Below are positions 17,035 to 26,043 of a stretch of DNA of 64,000 nucleotides, piece by piece (position 1 is the first letter of the stretch; the number at the start of each line of letters is the position of its first letter). This stretch comes from Streptomyces monashensis (lineage in GTDB: Bacteria; Actinomycetota; Actinomycetes; Streptomycetales; Streptomycetaceae): contig NZ_MLYO01000053.1 of NCBI RefSeq assembly GCF_001866665.1, positions 1-64,000 of the forward strand, given 5' to 3'. The notes under the pieces are model-generated. The model searched no databases. It saw only the letters and a program-made list of their open reading frames with translations, and had not been told where the DNA came from. A program made the position numbers and the translations under genes.

Positions 17035-17042
17035 GCGCGAGC

Positions 17043-17069
17043 CGACTCACCTTGGTTCAAGGTGAGTCG
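17043..17069. terminator. Perfect 11-bp hairpin after the lipoprotein gene
   Basis: CGACTCACCTT (17043-17053) and AAGGTGAGTCG (17059-17069) pair perfectly around GGTTC. It probably ends the lipoprotein transcript. The same CGACTCACCT also occurs at the far end of the IS1182 fragment (near 17602), so the sequence may descend from an IS terminus. Confidence 0.6.
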
Positions 17070-17089
17070 ATCCCGAAGCGTGGCGCGAC

Positions 17090-17597
17090 ATTTGCATACC
17101 GCCTCCAGGACCAGCTCCAGGCGGGTCAGCTCACGCACCGAGGCGAGCAGGTAGGTGGAGTCGGTGCGCTGCCGGCCCCGGGCCTTGACCAGGCCGGCAT
17201 CCTCTAACCGTGCCAGCACGAGATCGAACAGGGCATCGGCGCGGCCGGCCTCAGCCAGCCGCTCACGGAAGTCCGATAACACGCCGTGATGGAAGCCCGG
17301 ATCGTCCAGATCCAGCGCGCAGGCGTACTTGAAGTCGATGCGGCAGCGCACCGCCTCGGCTGCCTGCCGGTCCGAGAGGTTCAGCAGTAACTGCAACACG
17401 CTCACCGTGGCGAGTCGGGCCGGGGATAACCCTGGTCGCCCATCGGGCGGGTACCAGGTGGCGAAGTCATCGTCACGCCACAGTCCGTCCAGCCGGTCCC
17501 GTACCCACATCGCGGTCGTCCCCGCGGGATTACTCGCCCGCTCCACCTGCGCGGTCAGGGACGGGACTTGCTCACCGGAACGGGGGCGCAGCGACAC
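17090..17597 (-). pseudogene. IS1182-family transposase, N-terminal fragment
   Basis: Reads leftward from 17597 as MSLRPRSGEQVPSLTAQVER, then WVRDRLDGLWRDDDFATWYP, then GLSPARLATVSVLQLLLNLS, DRQAAEAVRCRIDFKYACAL, HHGVLSDFRERLAEAGRADAL. This is the conserved N-terminal region of IS1182-type transposases. Similarity stops at about TRLELVLEAV near 17090. The DDE domain, several hundred residues, is missing, so it cannot be active. Confidence 0.8.
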
Positions 17598-17619
17598 CGA
17601 CTCACCTCATGCAGACGAA

Positions 17620-17768
17620 CGACCTTGGACACCAAGTCGAGCCTGCCCGACAACCACGCCGACCCGCCTACGAACCCCAAGATCCCCGACTGTGTCTCTC
17701 AATGGAAGCTGAACGTGACCAGCGCCGAGAAGACCGCCATCGGCTCCATGCTCGACAGCTGCTCTTGA
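17620..17768 (+). pseudogene. C-terminal scrap of an unknown gene beside the IS1182 fragment
   Basis: The plus-strand frame reads TTLDTKSSLPDNHADPPTNP, then KIPDCVSQWKLNVTSAEKTA, then IGSMLDSCS and a stop at 17768. The composition is protein-like with two Cys, but there is no start or upstream part, because the IS1182 remnant joins on the left. Probably the end of a gene split by that insertion. Confidence 0.35.
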
Positions 17769-18112
17769 TCACCAGCCGGCCACCTGAACGCCGCGTGCCG
17801 CCGGTACACGAAAGGGTCCACGAAAGCGGCATACTTCCCGAACCGCGGGGCTATCACAGCAGCGGCCGCCTCGACGGGGGATGCGAGACGGCCGCTGGAG
17901 CCAGTGTGGCACAGAGGCCTCGACTGCCGCGTAGGCCGCCGGCCTCCTCGGTCAGGGCGCGTCCGGCCCGCAGCTCTCCCCGTAGCGCGGGCCGGACACC
18001 ACGACCCGTCTCGCTATGACACGCGTCCCAAAGATGGGCGGCGCGTCCGCGCTGATGAGGAGAGTGGTGGAGAGCCCGGTTGTGGGCACCCTCGGGAGCT
18101 TTGTCCCTTGCG
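17769..18112. other. Non-coding stretch with an inverted repeat
   Basis: No gene seen. GTCCGGCCCG (17961-17970) and CGGGCCGGAC (17988-17997) form a 10-bp stem with a 17-base loop, which could terminate the leftward gene ending at 18113. Confidence 0.4.
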
Positions 18113-19690
18113 TCAGTTGGCCGGTGCGAGGGGGAGCTCGTCGTGTAGGCCCTTGGTGTCGACGTCGGGGAAGAGGCTGACGTGTCCGTCGGTCCAGCGG
18201 ACGATGATGTCGTCGGCGGCGGTGTTGGCGGTGAAGGCGCCTGCGGCGACCACGGTGGCGTTCTTCCAGTACGACTTTGCGGGGCGGATCTTGATCTCGC
18301 CGGGCAGGGTCCTGGTGGTCGTGCCGGGGTAGACGGTGGTTTCGCCGTCGACCCAGCGCACCAGCAGGTCATCGGTGTTCTTGCCGGTGAAGGACCCGGT
18401 GGTGAGCTGGGAGGCGTAGGGCCAGGTGGTGTTCTTGGCGACGGTCTGGGTCTGCTTCTTCAGTCCGTTGGCGGCCACGTCGCTGAAGACGGAGACGTGG
18501 CCGTCCTTCCAGTCGACCAGGAGGTCGTCGCGGCGCCCGCCAGCGGTGAAACGGCCGCCGGTCAGCAGCTGGGCGTCGTCCTTCCATGTGGTGTTCTTCG
18601 GCGGGGCGAGCTGCTTCTCGCCGTGGAAGCCCTTGGCGTCCACGGTGGGGTAAAGGGTCATCTCGCCGTCGATCCAGCGCACCACGACCCCGTCCGTGCC
18701 GCCGCCCGTGTTGACGCTGGTGACCGCGAGGGCCTTGGCCCAGATGCTCTTCCTGGGCTGGAGCCGGTACTCGGCGGAGAACGGGTGGGCGGGGTCGGTG
18801 CCGTCGCCGCCCTGGTAGAGGGTGACCTCGCCGTCGTCCCAGACGACGATCAGGTCCATGCGGCGACTCCCGGCGGCGGCGCCGGTGAAGTAGCCGGCGG
18901 TCATCTGCACGGCGTGCTTCCACGGCGCGTTGGCGAACGTGGTGCTGTAGGCGACCTGCTGCACCCAGGAGGCCAGGTCGTCGACGCGGGCGGCTGCGGC
19001 CCCGGTACGGGTCTCGGCCGGGTCACTGCCCAGGCAACCGCCCTGCCAGGAGCGGCTGTTGATGCCGACGATCGCGGCGCGGCCGTCGGCCGTGGTCAGC
19101 GTGGGGCCACCGGTGTCCCCCTGGCAGACGGCGGCGCCGTCGGACCTCGCCGCGAGGTCCACGGTGGTGGCGCCCACGTTCTGGACGGTGAAGGTGGCCG
19201 CGTGCGCCTGGTCGGGTACCCACTCGTCGCGCGTGCGCCCATAGCCTGCGGCCTGGACCTCGTCCCCGGCACCGGGCGCGCTGCCGGCCACCGCGACGGG
19301 GGTGATGCCGCTGACAGGCTTGGCCAGTTGGGCCATCACCACGTCACGTTCGGTACGGGGTACGAGGTTCACCACCTGCTGGGCGGTGCCGCCGATGGTG
19401 GCCGTCGTCCTCAGCTTCGGTGCGCCGGGGGCGAGGGTGGCGCCCGGGGTGTCGGCGAAACAGCTCGCGGCGGTCAGCAGCCACTGCGGAGCCACCAGCA
19501 CGGCCGAGCAGCCGCGCTGGTCGCCGATGTGGTTGCCGATGTCGAGGCGGGCGAGGGAAGCCGCGGTGACTGCGGGGGTCTGCGGGCCCGATACGGCGGT
19601 CGCGGGCGTGGCCGACACGGCGGTGGCAGCCAGGGTGGCAGCGGCGATCAGGCCGCCGGTCCGCGCGGCGTGCGGGCGAAAGTCGGACAT
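18113..19690 (-). CDS. Secreted trypsin-like protein with degenerate active site and beta-repeats
   Basis: 525 residues from ATG 19690, with GGGGAA upstream. A signal peptide (about 1-32) is followed by a trypsin-fold domain (about 45-260). The active-site positions read LLTAASC (His replaced by Ser76), ERDVVMAQL (Asp116 kept) and CQGDTGGP (Ser replaced by Thr193), so normal serine-protease catalysis is not expected. I recall the TAASC/GDTGGP pair in a Streptomyces subfamily, so it is probably fixed rather than a recent loss. The C-terminal half has five ~60-residue FG-GAP/VCBS-like repeats, each ending like DLLVRWVDGETTVYP. Likely a secreted binding protein. Confidence 0.85.
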   Translation of the reverse strand: MSDFRPHAARTGGLIAAATLAATAVSATPATAVSGPQTPAVTAASLARLDIGNHIGDQRGCSAVLVAPQWLLTAASCFADTPGATLAPGAPKLRTTATIGGTAQQVVNLVPRTERDVVMAQLAKPVSGITPVAVAGSAPGAGDEVQAAGYGRTRDEWVPDQAHAATFTVQNVGATTVDLAARSDGAAVCQGDTGGPTLTTADGRAAIVGINSRSWQGGCLGSDPAETRTGAAAARVDDLASWVQQVAYSTTFANAPWKHAVQMTAGYFTGAAAGSRRMDLIVVWDDGEVTLYQGGDGTDPAHPFSAEYRLQPRKSIWAKALAVTSVNTGGGTDGVVVRWIDGEMTLYPTVDAKGFHGEKQLAPPKNTTWKDDAQLLTGGRFTAGGRRDDLLVDWKDGHVSVFSDVAANGLKKQTQTVAKNTTWPYASQLTTGSFTGKNTDDLLVRWVDGETTVYPGTTTRTLPGEIKIRPAKSYWKNATVVAAGAFTANTAADDIIVRWTDGHVSLFPDVDTKGLHDELPLAPAN

Positions 19691-19980
19691 GGAGTTCCCC
19701 GTTTTCTGTGAGGTCGGTGAGAAGAGGAGGCGAGTGAGCCTGGTCGGCTCGCGAGAACCCGGTGCCGGCAGGAGGGCCGGCGCGCCTTCGGGTTGATCAG
19801 CCCTCATCGGCTGCCGCTGGCACACCGGGCGAACGGCGACGTGGTGGATCGGTCGGTATTCGGCGTCCGCTGTGGCCTGTCGGGAGCGGCAGGCTGTCGC
19901 GCTGCCTGCGAGGGGTGATGACGCGTGGCGCGGGAGAGGCGCGAGGGGCGGATCCGTCGGCGGCAGCGCTCACGCAGGGA

Positions 19981-20487
19981 TCAGCTGGTGACGCGGAGTT
20001 CGACGAGGACGGACTTCTTGCTGGTGTCGCCTGCCTCGCCGACCGGTGTGTAGTCATTCTTCGGGGCGTTGACGACGCTCTTCTTGCCGTCGGTGGTGAG
20101 CGTGGCCTGGACCGGGTGGTCCTGGGTCCAGATACCGTAGGCGTCGGGGAGTTCCATGGTCAGGTACCCCTGCTTGCCACTGACCTTGAAGCAGTAGTAC
20201 ATGCCCGCGGTGCGGGACTCGACCTTGATGTCGTAGGCCGAGTTGCAGTCCGTGAGCACGATGTGGCCGTCGCCGCGCTTCAGAGTGATCTTGCGCTCGG
20301 CCTGGATCTTCGCGGCCCCGGGATAGTCGAACGTCTCGACCGCGAACGGCATGTCCGTGGCAGTGGCGGTGGCTCCGGGTGCGGCCGGCGAGGCCCCCAC
20401 GGCCGACGCGTAGGCGACACATCCGACAGAGCTCACTGCAGCGACTGCAGCGCCCACAACGAGCGTCTTCCCGATACGGGACATCAT
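19981..20487 (-). CDS. Secreted protein of unknown function
   Basis: 168 residues from ATG 20487 (MMSRIGKTLVVGAAVAAVSS), with GGAAGGAA upstream; ATG 20484 would serve equally. A signal peptide covers about the first 30 residues. The mature part looks beta-rich (AERKITLKRGDGHIVLTDCN, GMYYCFKVSGKQGYLTMELP) with two Cys that could pair. I do not recognise the family. The upstream stretch (20520-20560) is AT-rich, as expected for a promoter, and faces the divergent toxin gene. Confidence 0.7.
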   Translation of the reverse strand: MMSRIGKTLVVGAAVAAVSSVGCVAYASAVGASPAAPGATATATDMPFAVETFDYPGAAKIQAERKITLKRGDGHIVLTDCNSAYDIKVESRTAGMYYCFKVSGKQGYLTMELPDAYGIWTQDHPVQATLTTDGKKSVVNAPKNDYTPVGEAGDTSKKSVLVELRVTS

Positions 20488-20743
20488 CGTGATTCCTTCC
20501 GATCAGGGAAGCCTGATCAACCCTAAGTACGTAAAACATAAGTGAATCATATGTAAAGTAGTCGCGAAGCACCCCCCAACTGCTTCGAGCTCCAACGAGT
20601 TGGCGCCATGTCAGAACAGTCCACCGGGCCACCCGTTCAGCGACGAACATTCACTTTCGTTAATCGCTAGGTGGACACGCAGGTGGGTCCGTCAATCGAC
20701 TTCCAGGCGCCGTGGAGCTCATCAGGCACGAAAAGGACTTTGC

Positions 20744-23700
20744 ATGAAGAAACGTTGGCGTCCCGTGCGGGCGTCGCGCAACCGGTCTGGCGAGCCCATA
20801 CGCACCCGGAGCCGCACCGCCTTGCGCGGCACAACTACCGGACTGCTGCCGCTCGCCCTCGCGGCTGGGCTACTCGGCGCCTCGCCCGCCACAGCGGCTG
20901 ACGACGACTCGCACTCTTTCCTTGGCCGCGGGCCGGTGGTCGAGTACTGGCGCACCGGTGGCAGTGGTGTCAAGGAAGCTGCCGAGCGGGCGCTGCTCGG
21001 CGGTGACGACGAGATCCGCGCGTTCCTCCACGACAGGCCGGCTCTTCAGGCCGTGGATGACCGGGTGGATGTCAGCCGGATCGTCAACGCCGGTGGACCG
21101 GCGGTGCGTGAAGCCGCGAAGGCCGCGCTCGGGTCTCAGAAGCCGGATGACGTGGCCGCGTTCCTGCGTGACGGGTGGAAGGCTCCCCTGGAGCAGGACC
21201 GGCGCGTCGAGGCCTCCAGGGTCATCAATCTCGGTGGCCCCGGGGTCAAGGAGGCGGGCAAGGCGGCGTTGCAGGGTTCGCCGGAGGACGTGGCGAAGTT
21301 CCTCGACGAGGGCCAGTACTCGGCGCGTGAGACGGACAACCGGGTCGAGGTCTCGAAGCTGATCAACTCGGGTGGCCCGGCGATGAAGGCGGCCGGGAAG
21401 GTCGCCTTGCAGGGGACGCCGGACGACATCGTGGAGTTCCTGGAGGTCGGGCAGTTCACCGCGCGCAACCGTGACCAGGAACACGCCACCATCGCGCAGC
21501 TGACCGAGCAGGCCAAACAAGCCGGCGCGCAGGCCGATGACGCCACGAAGCGCGCGCAGGAGGCGTCGGCGAAGGCGGTCGTGGCCTCTGCGCTGGCCAA
21601 GGAGGCGGCACAGACGGCGGCGAAGGAGACCGCAGCCGCGAAGAACGACTCGCGCACGGCCGCGTTCAAGGCGGGACAGGCGGCTGATGCGGCACGGGCC
21701 GCCGCCGACGCAGCACAGACCGCGATCGGCGCGGCGAACGCCGCCGACCGTTCGGCGCGTATCGCGGCGCTGGCCGCCGCGCAGACCGCCGCGGCGGCGA
21801 CCGCTGCCGCCAATGCGGCCGGAGCCGCCTACAAGGCCGCAGCCGACGCGGCCACCGACAAGAACAAGGCCGGTGCGGCCCGGGACGCTGCCAAACAGGC
21901 CCGTGCCGCCGGGCTTCTGGCGAAGTCGTCCGCGGCCGCCGCCGAGCAGGCCCGCAGAGCCTCATCAGCCGCAGGGGCCGCCGCCGAGGCGTCAATGAGT
22001 GCGATCAGCGACGCGAACGCGGCCGCCGACGCGGCCGACGAGGCCAGCCGTGCCGCGGATGCCGCGGGTGTTCACTCCGCCGAGGCCCGGGCGGCCGCGG
22101 CCGAGACGCGCCGTCACGCCCGCGAGGCGAACCGGGCGGCAAATGCGGCCGTGGCGCTGGCCAAGGAATCCGCCCAGGCCGCCTCTGACGCCCGGGACGC
22201 GGCGAACTCAGCGGCCACACACGCCGAGAACGCGGCGGATGCGGCGGACGAGGCCGCCAAGCAGGCGGGGAAGGCCACGAACGCGGCCAACGAGGCCGCC
22301 AAACAGGCCGCCAAGGCCAAGGAAGCCGCCGACACCGCGACCAAGGCCGCTGCCACCGCCCACACGGTGTTCACCATCGCCCGCAAGACCGAGGCCGAGG
22401 ACCTGGCCACCCGGACAGGCGCAGCGATGGAGGCCGCGCAGTCGCAGAAGGACGCCGCCGACACCTTCACCTCCCAGCTGGCGAAGATCGCCCTGGAGGA
22501 CAAGCGGATCGGCGAGGACACCGCGGCCCTCGCCGCCGAGGCCGGCAAGCCCGGAGCCGATACCAAGGCCGTCGCCGCCAAGGGCCGCGCCGTGGCGCTG
22601 CGCGCGCTGAAGCAGTACGGCTCCTGGCGCCAGGAAGCCGCCGCCCAGGCGCTGTCCGGCGATGACACCGCGATCCTGGACTACTTGCGCACCGGCGCTG
22701 AGCAGGGAGAGACGGACGAGATCCGCCAGCAGGTCGGCGATCTCGCCGAGACCAGCCCGTACGAGAGCGTCCGCAGCGCTGCCGGGGATGCGGTGCAGGG
22801 CAGCGACGAGCAGGTCCGGGACTTCTACACCACCGGCCAGTACACGGTGGCCACCGCCGACTACCGGGTGCTCGTCTCTCGGATCAACAACGCCGGGGGC
22901 CCGGCCGTCAAGGACGCCTCCAAGGCCGCCCTGGCCGACGGCAGCCCGAAGGCGATGACGGGCTTCCTCAACGGCGGCCAGTACCAGGCCCGCAACCAGG
23001 ACGAGCGGGTACTGGCGTCCAAGCTGGTCAACGACGGCGGACCGGAGGTCAAGGCAGCCGCGAAAACAGCGCTGACCGGCCCCGCCGACCAGCTGCACGA
23101 GTTCATACAAGTCGGCCAGTACATGGCCGACCGCAAGGACAAACTCACCCAGACCCACACCGCGCAGATGCAACGGCTGCTCGACGAGGCCGACGGCGTC
23201 GCCGCCCACGCGCGCAAGGACAGCGCCCTGGCGGCCAAGGCCGCCGCGGACGCCAGACACGCAGAGACCGAAGCCAAGAAGGCGGCGGCCGAGGCACAGC
23301 AGAACGCCGACCAGGCAGACAAGTACGCCGCCAGCGCCAAGAAATCCGCCGACCGCGCGCAGACCAGCGCCGACCAGGCAGCCTCCTCCGCCAGGACCGC
23401 CCGCAACGCCGCCGACCGAGCCGACCAGGACGCTGCCGACGCCGGCGAATCCGCCGCCCAGGCAGAATGGTCCGCGTCCTACGCGCGTGACTCGGCCTAC
23501 GCCGCCAACGACGCGGCCACGGAAGCCCAGTGGTCTGCGATCTACGCAGGCAAGAGCGCCGCTGAAGCCAAGACCGCTGCCTCCCAGGCCTGGTCGGACG
23601 TGGTGACCAAGCGCCGCGCGGAAGAGGCCGTGCTCCGCAAGCAGGTTGAGGAGCAGCTCAAGCAGCAGCGCGAGAAAGAGAAGAAGGCCAAGGACAACAA

Positions 23701-24784
23701 GCGCTGCATCGCATACATGTCCCGGGACAACCTCCCGCCCTGCGGACTGGCCGGCCAGCCTGTCGAACTGCCCCAGGCATCCCCGGACCTGGCCAAGCTC
23801 CTGCTGAAGGGCGGCATGGAGGTACTCGGCGTCAACGAGCTCCTGGAGTGCGCCAAGAACCCCACCCTCGGGCAGTGCACCCTCGCCGTGGCCGGCGTAC
23901 TCCCCATCGGCAAACTGAAGCTGTTCAAGAAAGCCGCTGACGGCGTCGAGGACATCGCCAAGGCCTCCCGCGCCGCAAAGGCCGCAGAGAAGTGCCTGCA
24001 GTGTTTCCTCGCCGGAACCAAGGTGCTCATGGCCGACGGCTCGACCAAGAACATCGAGTCCGTCAAGGCCGGCGACTCCGTCACCGCCACCGACCCCCTG
24101 ACCGGAGTCACCGGGCCGCGGACCGTGACCGACACGATCGTCACCGAGCACGACAAGCACTTCGACGAACTGACCCTGGACACTGGCCGCGGTAGCGAAC
24201 ACCTCACCGCCACCAACGAACACCCCTTCTGGTCACCCTCCTCCCGAACCTGGGTAGAGGCCGGCCAACTGCGCGCAGGATCGACCCTCCGGACCGTCGA
24301 CGGCACCACGGTCACCGTCCGACACAACCGCTCCTTCGAAAAGAGCGCGCGGACATACAACCTCACTGTCGCCGATCTCCACACGTACTATGTGCTGGCG
24401 GGCGAGACGCCGGTCCTGGTGCACAACAGCAACTGTGGTGTGACCATTGATGACGGCAAGTGGGACTACTTCTTCGGGCGCGTTAACTCCAACCCGCACA
24501 ATGCGGAAAGGTCAGCCCAGAACGCCTATCAGCTGGAATCCATCGGAATCCGTGACAACGCTGCGGGGCGCGAAGCGCTGACCGGGCACTTCAACGAGGC
24601 GATGAGGAGTGGGGTCGTGGAGACTTACGTGAATCCGAAGTCTGGACTCACGAACATTCGAACGGAGTCACTCCTTTACGGTCCGCGCGGGGCTCTCCTG
24701 ATTCGCGCTAACTTTGAAGTGACAGACAATGGAGTACGGCTCACTACAATGATCCCTATCGGAGGGAGGGGCTATGGCAAGTGA
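20744..24784 (+). CDS. Polymorphic toxin: ALF repeats, coiled coils, HINT and C-terminal toxin domain
   Basis: 1346 residues from ATG 20744, with AAAAGGA upstream. A long basic n-region precedes a signal peptide cut near PATA-A (about 51). Four ALF-type repeats (about 60-245, of the form GGPAVREAAKAAL...DDVAAFL) are followed by a long Ala-rich coiled coil (about 245-640), a second set of about four repeats (about 625-810) and another coiled coil (to about 985). A pretoxin linker leads to a HINT domain from Cys1087 (CFLAGTKVLMADG, NEHPFW) to VHN at 1228, which would cut off the C-terminal ~115-residue toxin (WDYFFGRVNSNPHNAERSAQ, ending IPIGGRGYGK). The toxin looks like a small RNase-type domain, but I cannot name the family. 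Its immunity gene overlaps the end. Confidence 0.88.
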   Translation: MKKRWRPVRASRNRSGEPIRTRSRTALRGTTTGLLPLALAAGLLGASPATAADDDSHSFLGRGPVVEYWRTGGSGVKEAAERALLGGDDEIRAFLHDRPALQAVDDRVDVSRIVNAGGPAVREAAKAALGSQKPDDVAAFLRDGWKAPLEQDRRVEASRVINLGGPGVKEAGKAALQGSPEDVAKFLDEGQYSARETDNRVEVSKLINSGGPAMKAAGKVALQGTPDDIVEFLEVGQFTARNRDQEHATIAQLTEQAKQAGAQADDATKRAQEASAKAVVASALAKEAAQTAAKETAAAKNDSRTAAFKAGQAADAARAAADAAQTAIGAANAADRSARIAALAAAQTAAAATAAANAAGAAYKAAADAATDKNKAGAARDAAKQARAAGLLAKSSAAAAEQARRASSAAGAAAEASMSAISDANAAADAADEASRAADAAGVHSAEARAAAAETRRHAREANRAANAAVALAKESAQAASDARDAANSAATHAENAADAADEAAKQAGKATNAANEAAKQAAKAKEAADTATKAAATAHTVFTIARKTEAEDLATRTGAAMEAAQSQKDAADTFTSQLAKIALEDKRIGEDTAALAAEAGKPGADTKAVAAKGRAVALRALKQYGSWRQEAAAQALSGDDTAILDYLRTGAEQGETDEIRQQVGDLAETSPYESVRSAAGDAVQGSDEQVRDFYTTGQYTVATADYRVLVSRINNAGGPAVKDASKAALADGSPKAMTGFLNGGQYQARNQDERVLASKLVNDGGPEVKAAAKTALTGPADQLHEFIQVGQYMADRKDKLTQTHTAQMQRLLDEADGVAAHARKDSALAAKAAADARHAETEAKKAAAEAQQNADQADKYAASAKKSADRAQTSADQAASSARTARNAADRADQDAADAGESAAQAEWSASYARDSAYAANDAATEAQWSAIYAGKSAAEAKTAASQAWSDVVTKRRAEEAVLRKQVEEQLKQQREKEKKAKDNKRCIAYMSRDNLPPCGLAGQPVELPQASPDLAKLLLKGGMEVLGVNELLECAKNPTLGQCTLAVAGVLPIGKLKLFKKAADGVEDIAKASRAAKAAEKCLQCFLAGTKVLMADGSTKNIESVKAGDSVTATDPLTGVTGPRTVTDTIVTEHDKHFDELTLDTGRGSEHLTATNEHPFWSPSSRTWVEAGQLRAGSTLRTVDGTTVTVRHNRSFEKSARTYNLTVADLHTYYVLAGETPVLVHNSNCGVTIDDGKWDYFFGRVNSNPHNAERSAQNAYQLESIGIRDNAAGREALTGHFNEAMRSGVVETYVNPKSGLTNIRTESLLYGPRGALLIRANFEVTDNGVRLTTMIPIGGRGYGK

Positions 24785-25139
24785 CGTCATGGAGATTCCA
24801 GAGGATCTGGATTTCCTCGAAGTGCTTGGTGCGACCCCTGAGCCTACGGAACACGACCCTGATGTGTGGCGAGTCGAGGCTCCGGCAGGTGCTGCTGGCG
24901 AGCTTGTGGCACTGAGCTTCGACATCGGCGCAAGGTCTGTACGTTTGACCAGGGAGTCGATGGGCGAATGCGATATCGAAATCTATCGTGAACAGGTGGA
25001 GCGTATTCTCCTGTACTCGCGAGACGAGGAGCGCGGCATCGTTATCGAAGTGGGTGTCCCTGGCTTCAGGTGCGAACTTAGGGTCGTCATTTCTCCCAGA
25101 TTTCGTCTAGTGGACCCCATGCTATATCTGGGACGTTAG
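24774..25139 (+). CDS. Probable immunity protein for the adjacent toxin
   Basis: 121 residues from ATG 24774, 11 bases inside the toxin gene, with a strong GGAGGGAGG upstream. Small, acidic (MEIPEDLDFLEVLGATPEPT), cytoplasmic, with no signal peptide. Position, size, overlap and charge match immunity genes of HINT-type polymorphic toxins, but the sequence family is not recognised. Its G+C is clearly lower than the toxin gene body (31 of 60 bases at 25081-25140), like the toxin tip, so the two probably moved together. Confidence 0.75.
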   Translation: MASDVMEIPEDLDFLEVLGATPEPTEHDPDVWRVEAPAGAAGELVALSFDIGARSVRLTRESMGECDIEIYREQVERILLYSRDEERGIVIEVGVPGFRCELRVVISPRFRLVDPMLYLGR

Positions 25140-25245
25140 CGAGTGCCCCTGGCGCGCATTCACTGAAGTGAGGTTTTCTCGACTCGACTCCTATCAATCC
25201 TAAAGGCAGGATTGTCGAGTAGGTCGCCTCACTGACATCCACAAA

Positions 25246-25280
25246 ACAGAAGCCTCGTCAGGGCCTGGCGGGGCTTCTGT
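25246..25280 (+). terminator. Terminator after the toxin-immunity pair
   Basis: ACAGAAGCC (25246-25254) and GGCTTCTGT (25272-25280) form a 9-bp stem. A smaller repeat CAATCCT/AGGATTG (25195-25214) precedes it. The rest of 25140-25567 shows no gene. Confidence 0.6.
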
Positions 25281-25567
25281 GTGGGTTGACGGCCCTCCCA
25301 GGGGAGGACGTGGCCAAGCGCGCTCGATCGAGTCCGTCGCGGCGGCGATGCCGAGGCGCCACGCCGATGAACGACGAGCGCTCGCTGGTGCGCCGGGCGT
25401 GCTACCCAAGCTGTCTCCGGGCGTATCCCTGTCCGCGCCTGAGGGAAAGAGGGTCAAGTTTCCTGGTCCCGGCAGACGATTCGGCACAGAAGCCAGCGTC
25501 CGGCCCTCACTTGGATCCGCCCACAAGGCTTGCCCTTCACCCGGAGCTAAGGACGCACAGAGTCATC

Positions 25568-25588
25568 AAAAAAAGGGGCACCTCCCCT
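25568..25588 (-). terminator. Intrinsic terminator for the minus-strand gene at 25636
   Basis: On the minus strand the sequence is AGGGG-AGGTG-CCCCT followed by seven T, a classic stem with U tract and unusual in such high-G+C DNA. It lies 48 bases past the stop codon of the gene ending at 25636. Confidence 0.7.
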
Positions 25589-25635
25589 CGACCCGAGCGG
25601 TTCGCCAGTCCCTTTCAGTATCGCGGATAGATGCT

Positions 25636-25965
25636 TCACCCGTCGTTGAACATGTCCGCACCCGTATAAGCCAGCATGTGCGCGAGCTCGTGCTCCACGA
25701 TGTGCGGCAGACTCGCCACGCCTTCAGGGAAGAACCAGAAATGCCCCAGCTCGATGTGGCTCAATGTCCTGAAGCTGCACACGGATTCGGCAGCGTCCCA
25801 GCAGCCGAGTCGGGAGCCGGCCACGGCCAGGGTGATGCGTTCCAAGCCGTGCTCGGTCGCGAAGTCCGTGACGCGGGCTTCGACCTTGCGTATCTGCTCC
25901 GCCTCGGCCGCCATCGCGACCTCGTGCGGCTCCCACACACGGTTGCGGTACACATCCCAGGTCAT
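25636..25965 (-). CDS. Small HExxH-type putative metalloprotein
   Basis: 109 residues from ATG 25965. The C-terminal part carries HIVEHELAHMLAYTG, with HELAH fitting the HExxH zinc site seen in SprT-like and related proteins. A third ligand is not obvious, since the protein stops about 14 residues later. Either a very small metallopeptidase-like protein or the N-terminal part of a truncated one. It has its own terminator, which favours a real gene. Sits beside an IS630 fragment in the accessory/core border zone. Confidence 0.6.
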   Translation of the reverse strand: MTWDVYRNRVWEPHEVAMAAEAEQIRKVEARVTDFATEHGLERITLAVAGSRLGCWDAAESVCSFRTLSHIELGHFWFFPEGVASLPHIVEHELAHMLAYTGADMFNDG

Positions 25966-26043
25966 CTGCCGGCGCCATAAAGCCGTGATCCCCGAGTTTC
26001 CAAGGCACCGAACTCCAGAGCGGCGTGCAGCCCCCCGGCAAAG

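Noticed and set aside
22208..24223. Long minus-strand open frame opposite the toxin gene
   Set aside because: It mirrors the Ala-rich coiled-coil codons and is Gly/Val-rich without domain signs; a shadow of the real gene.
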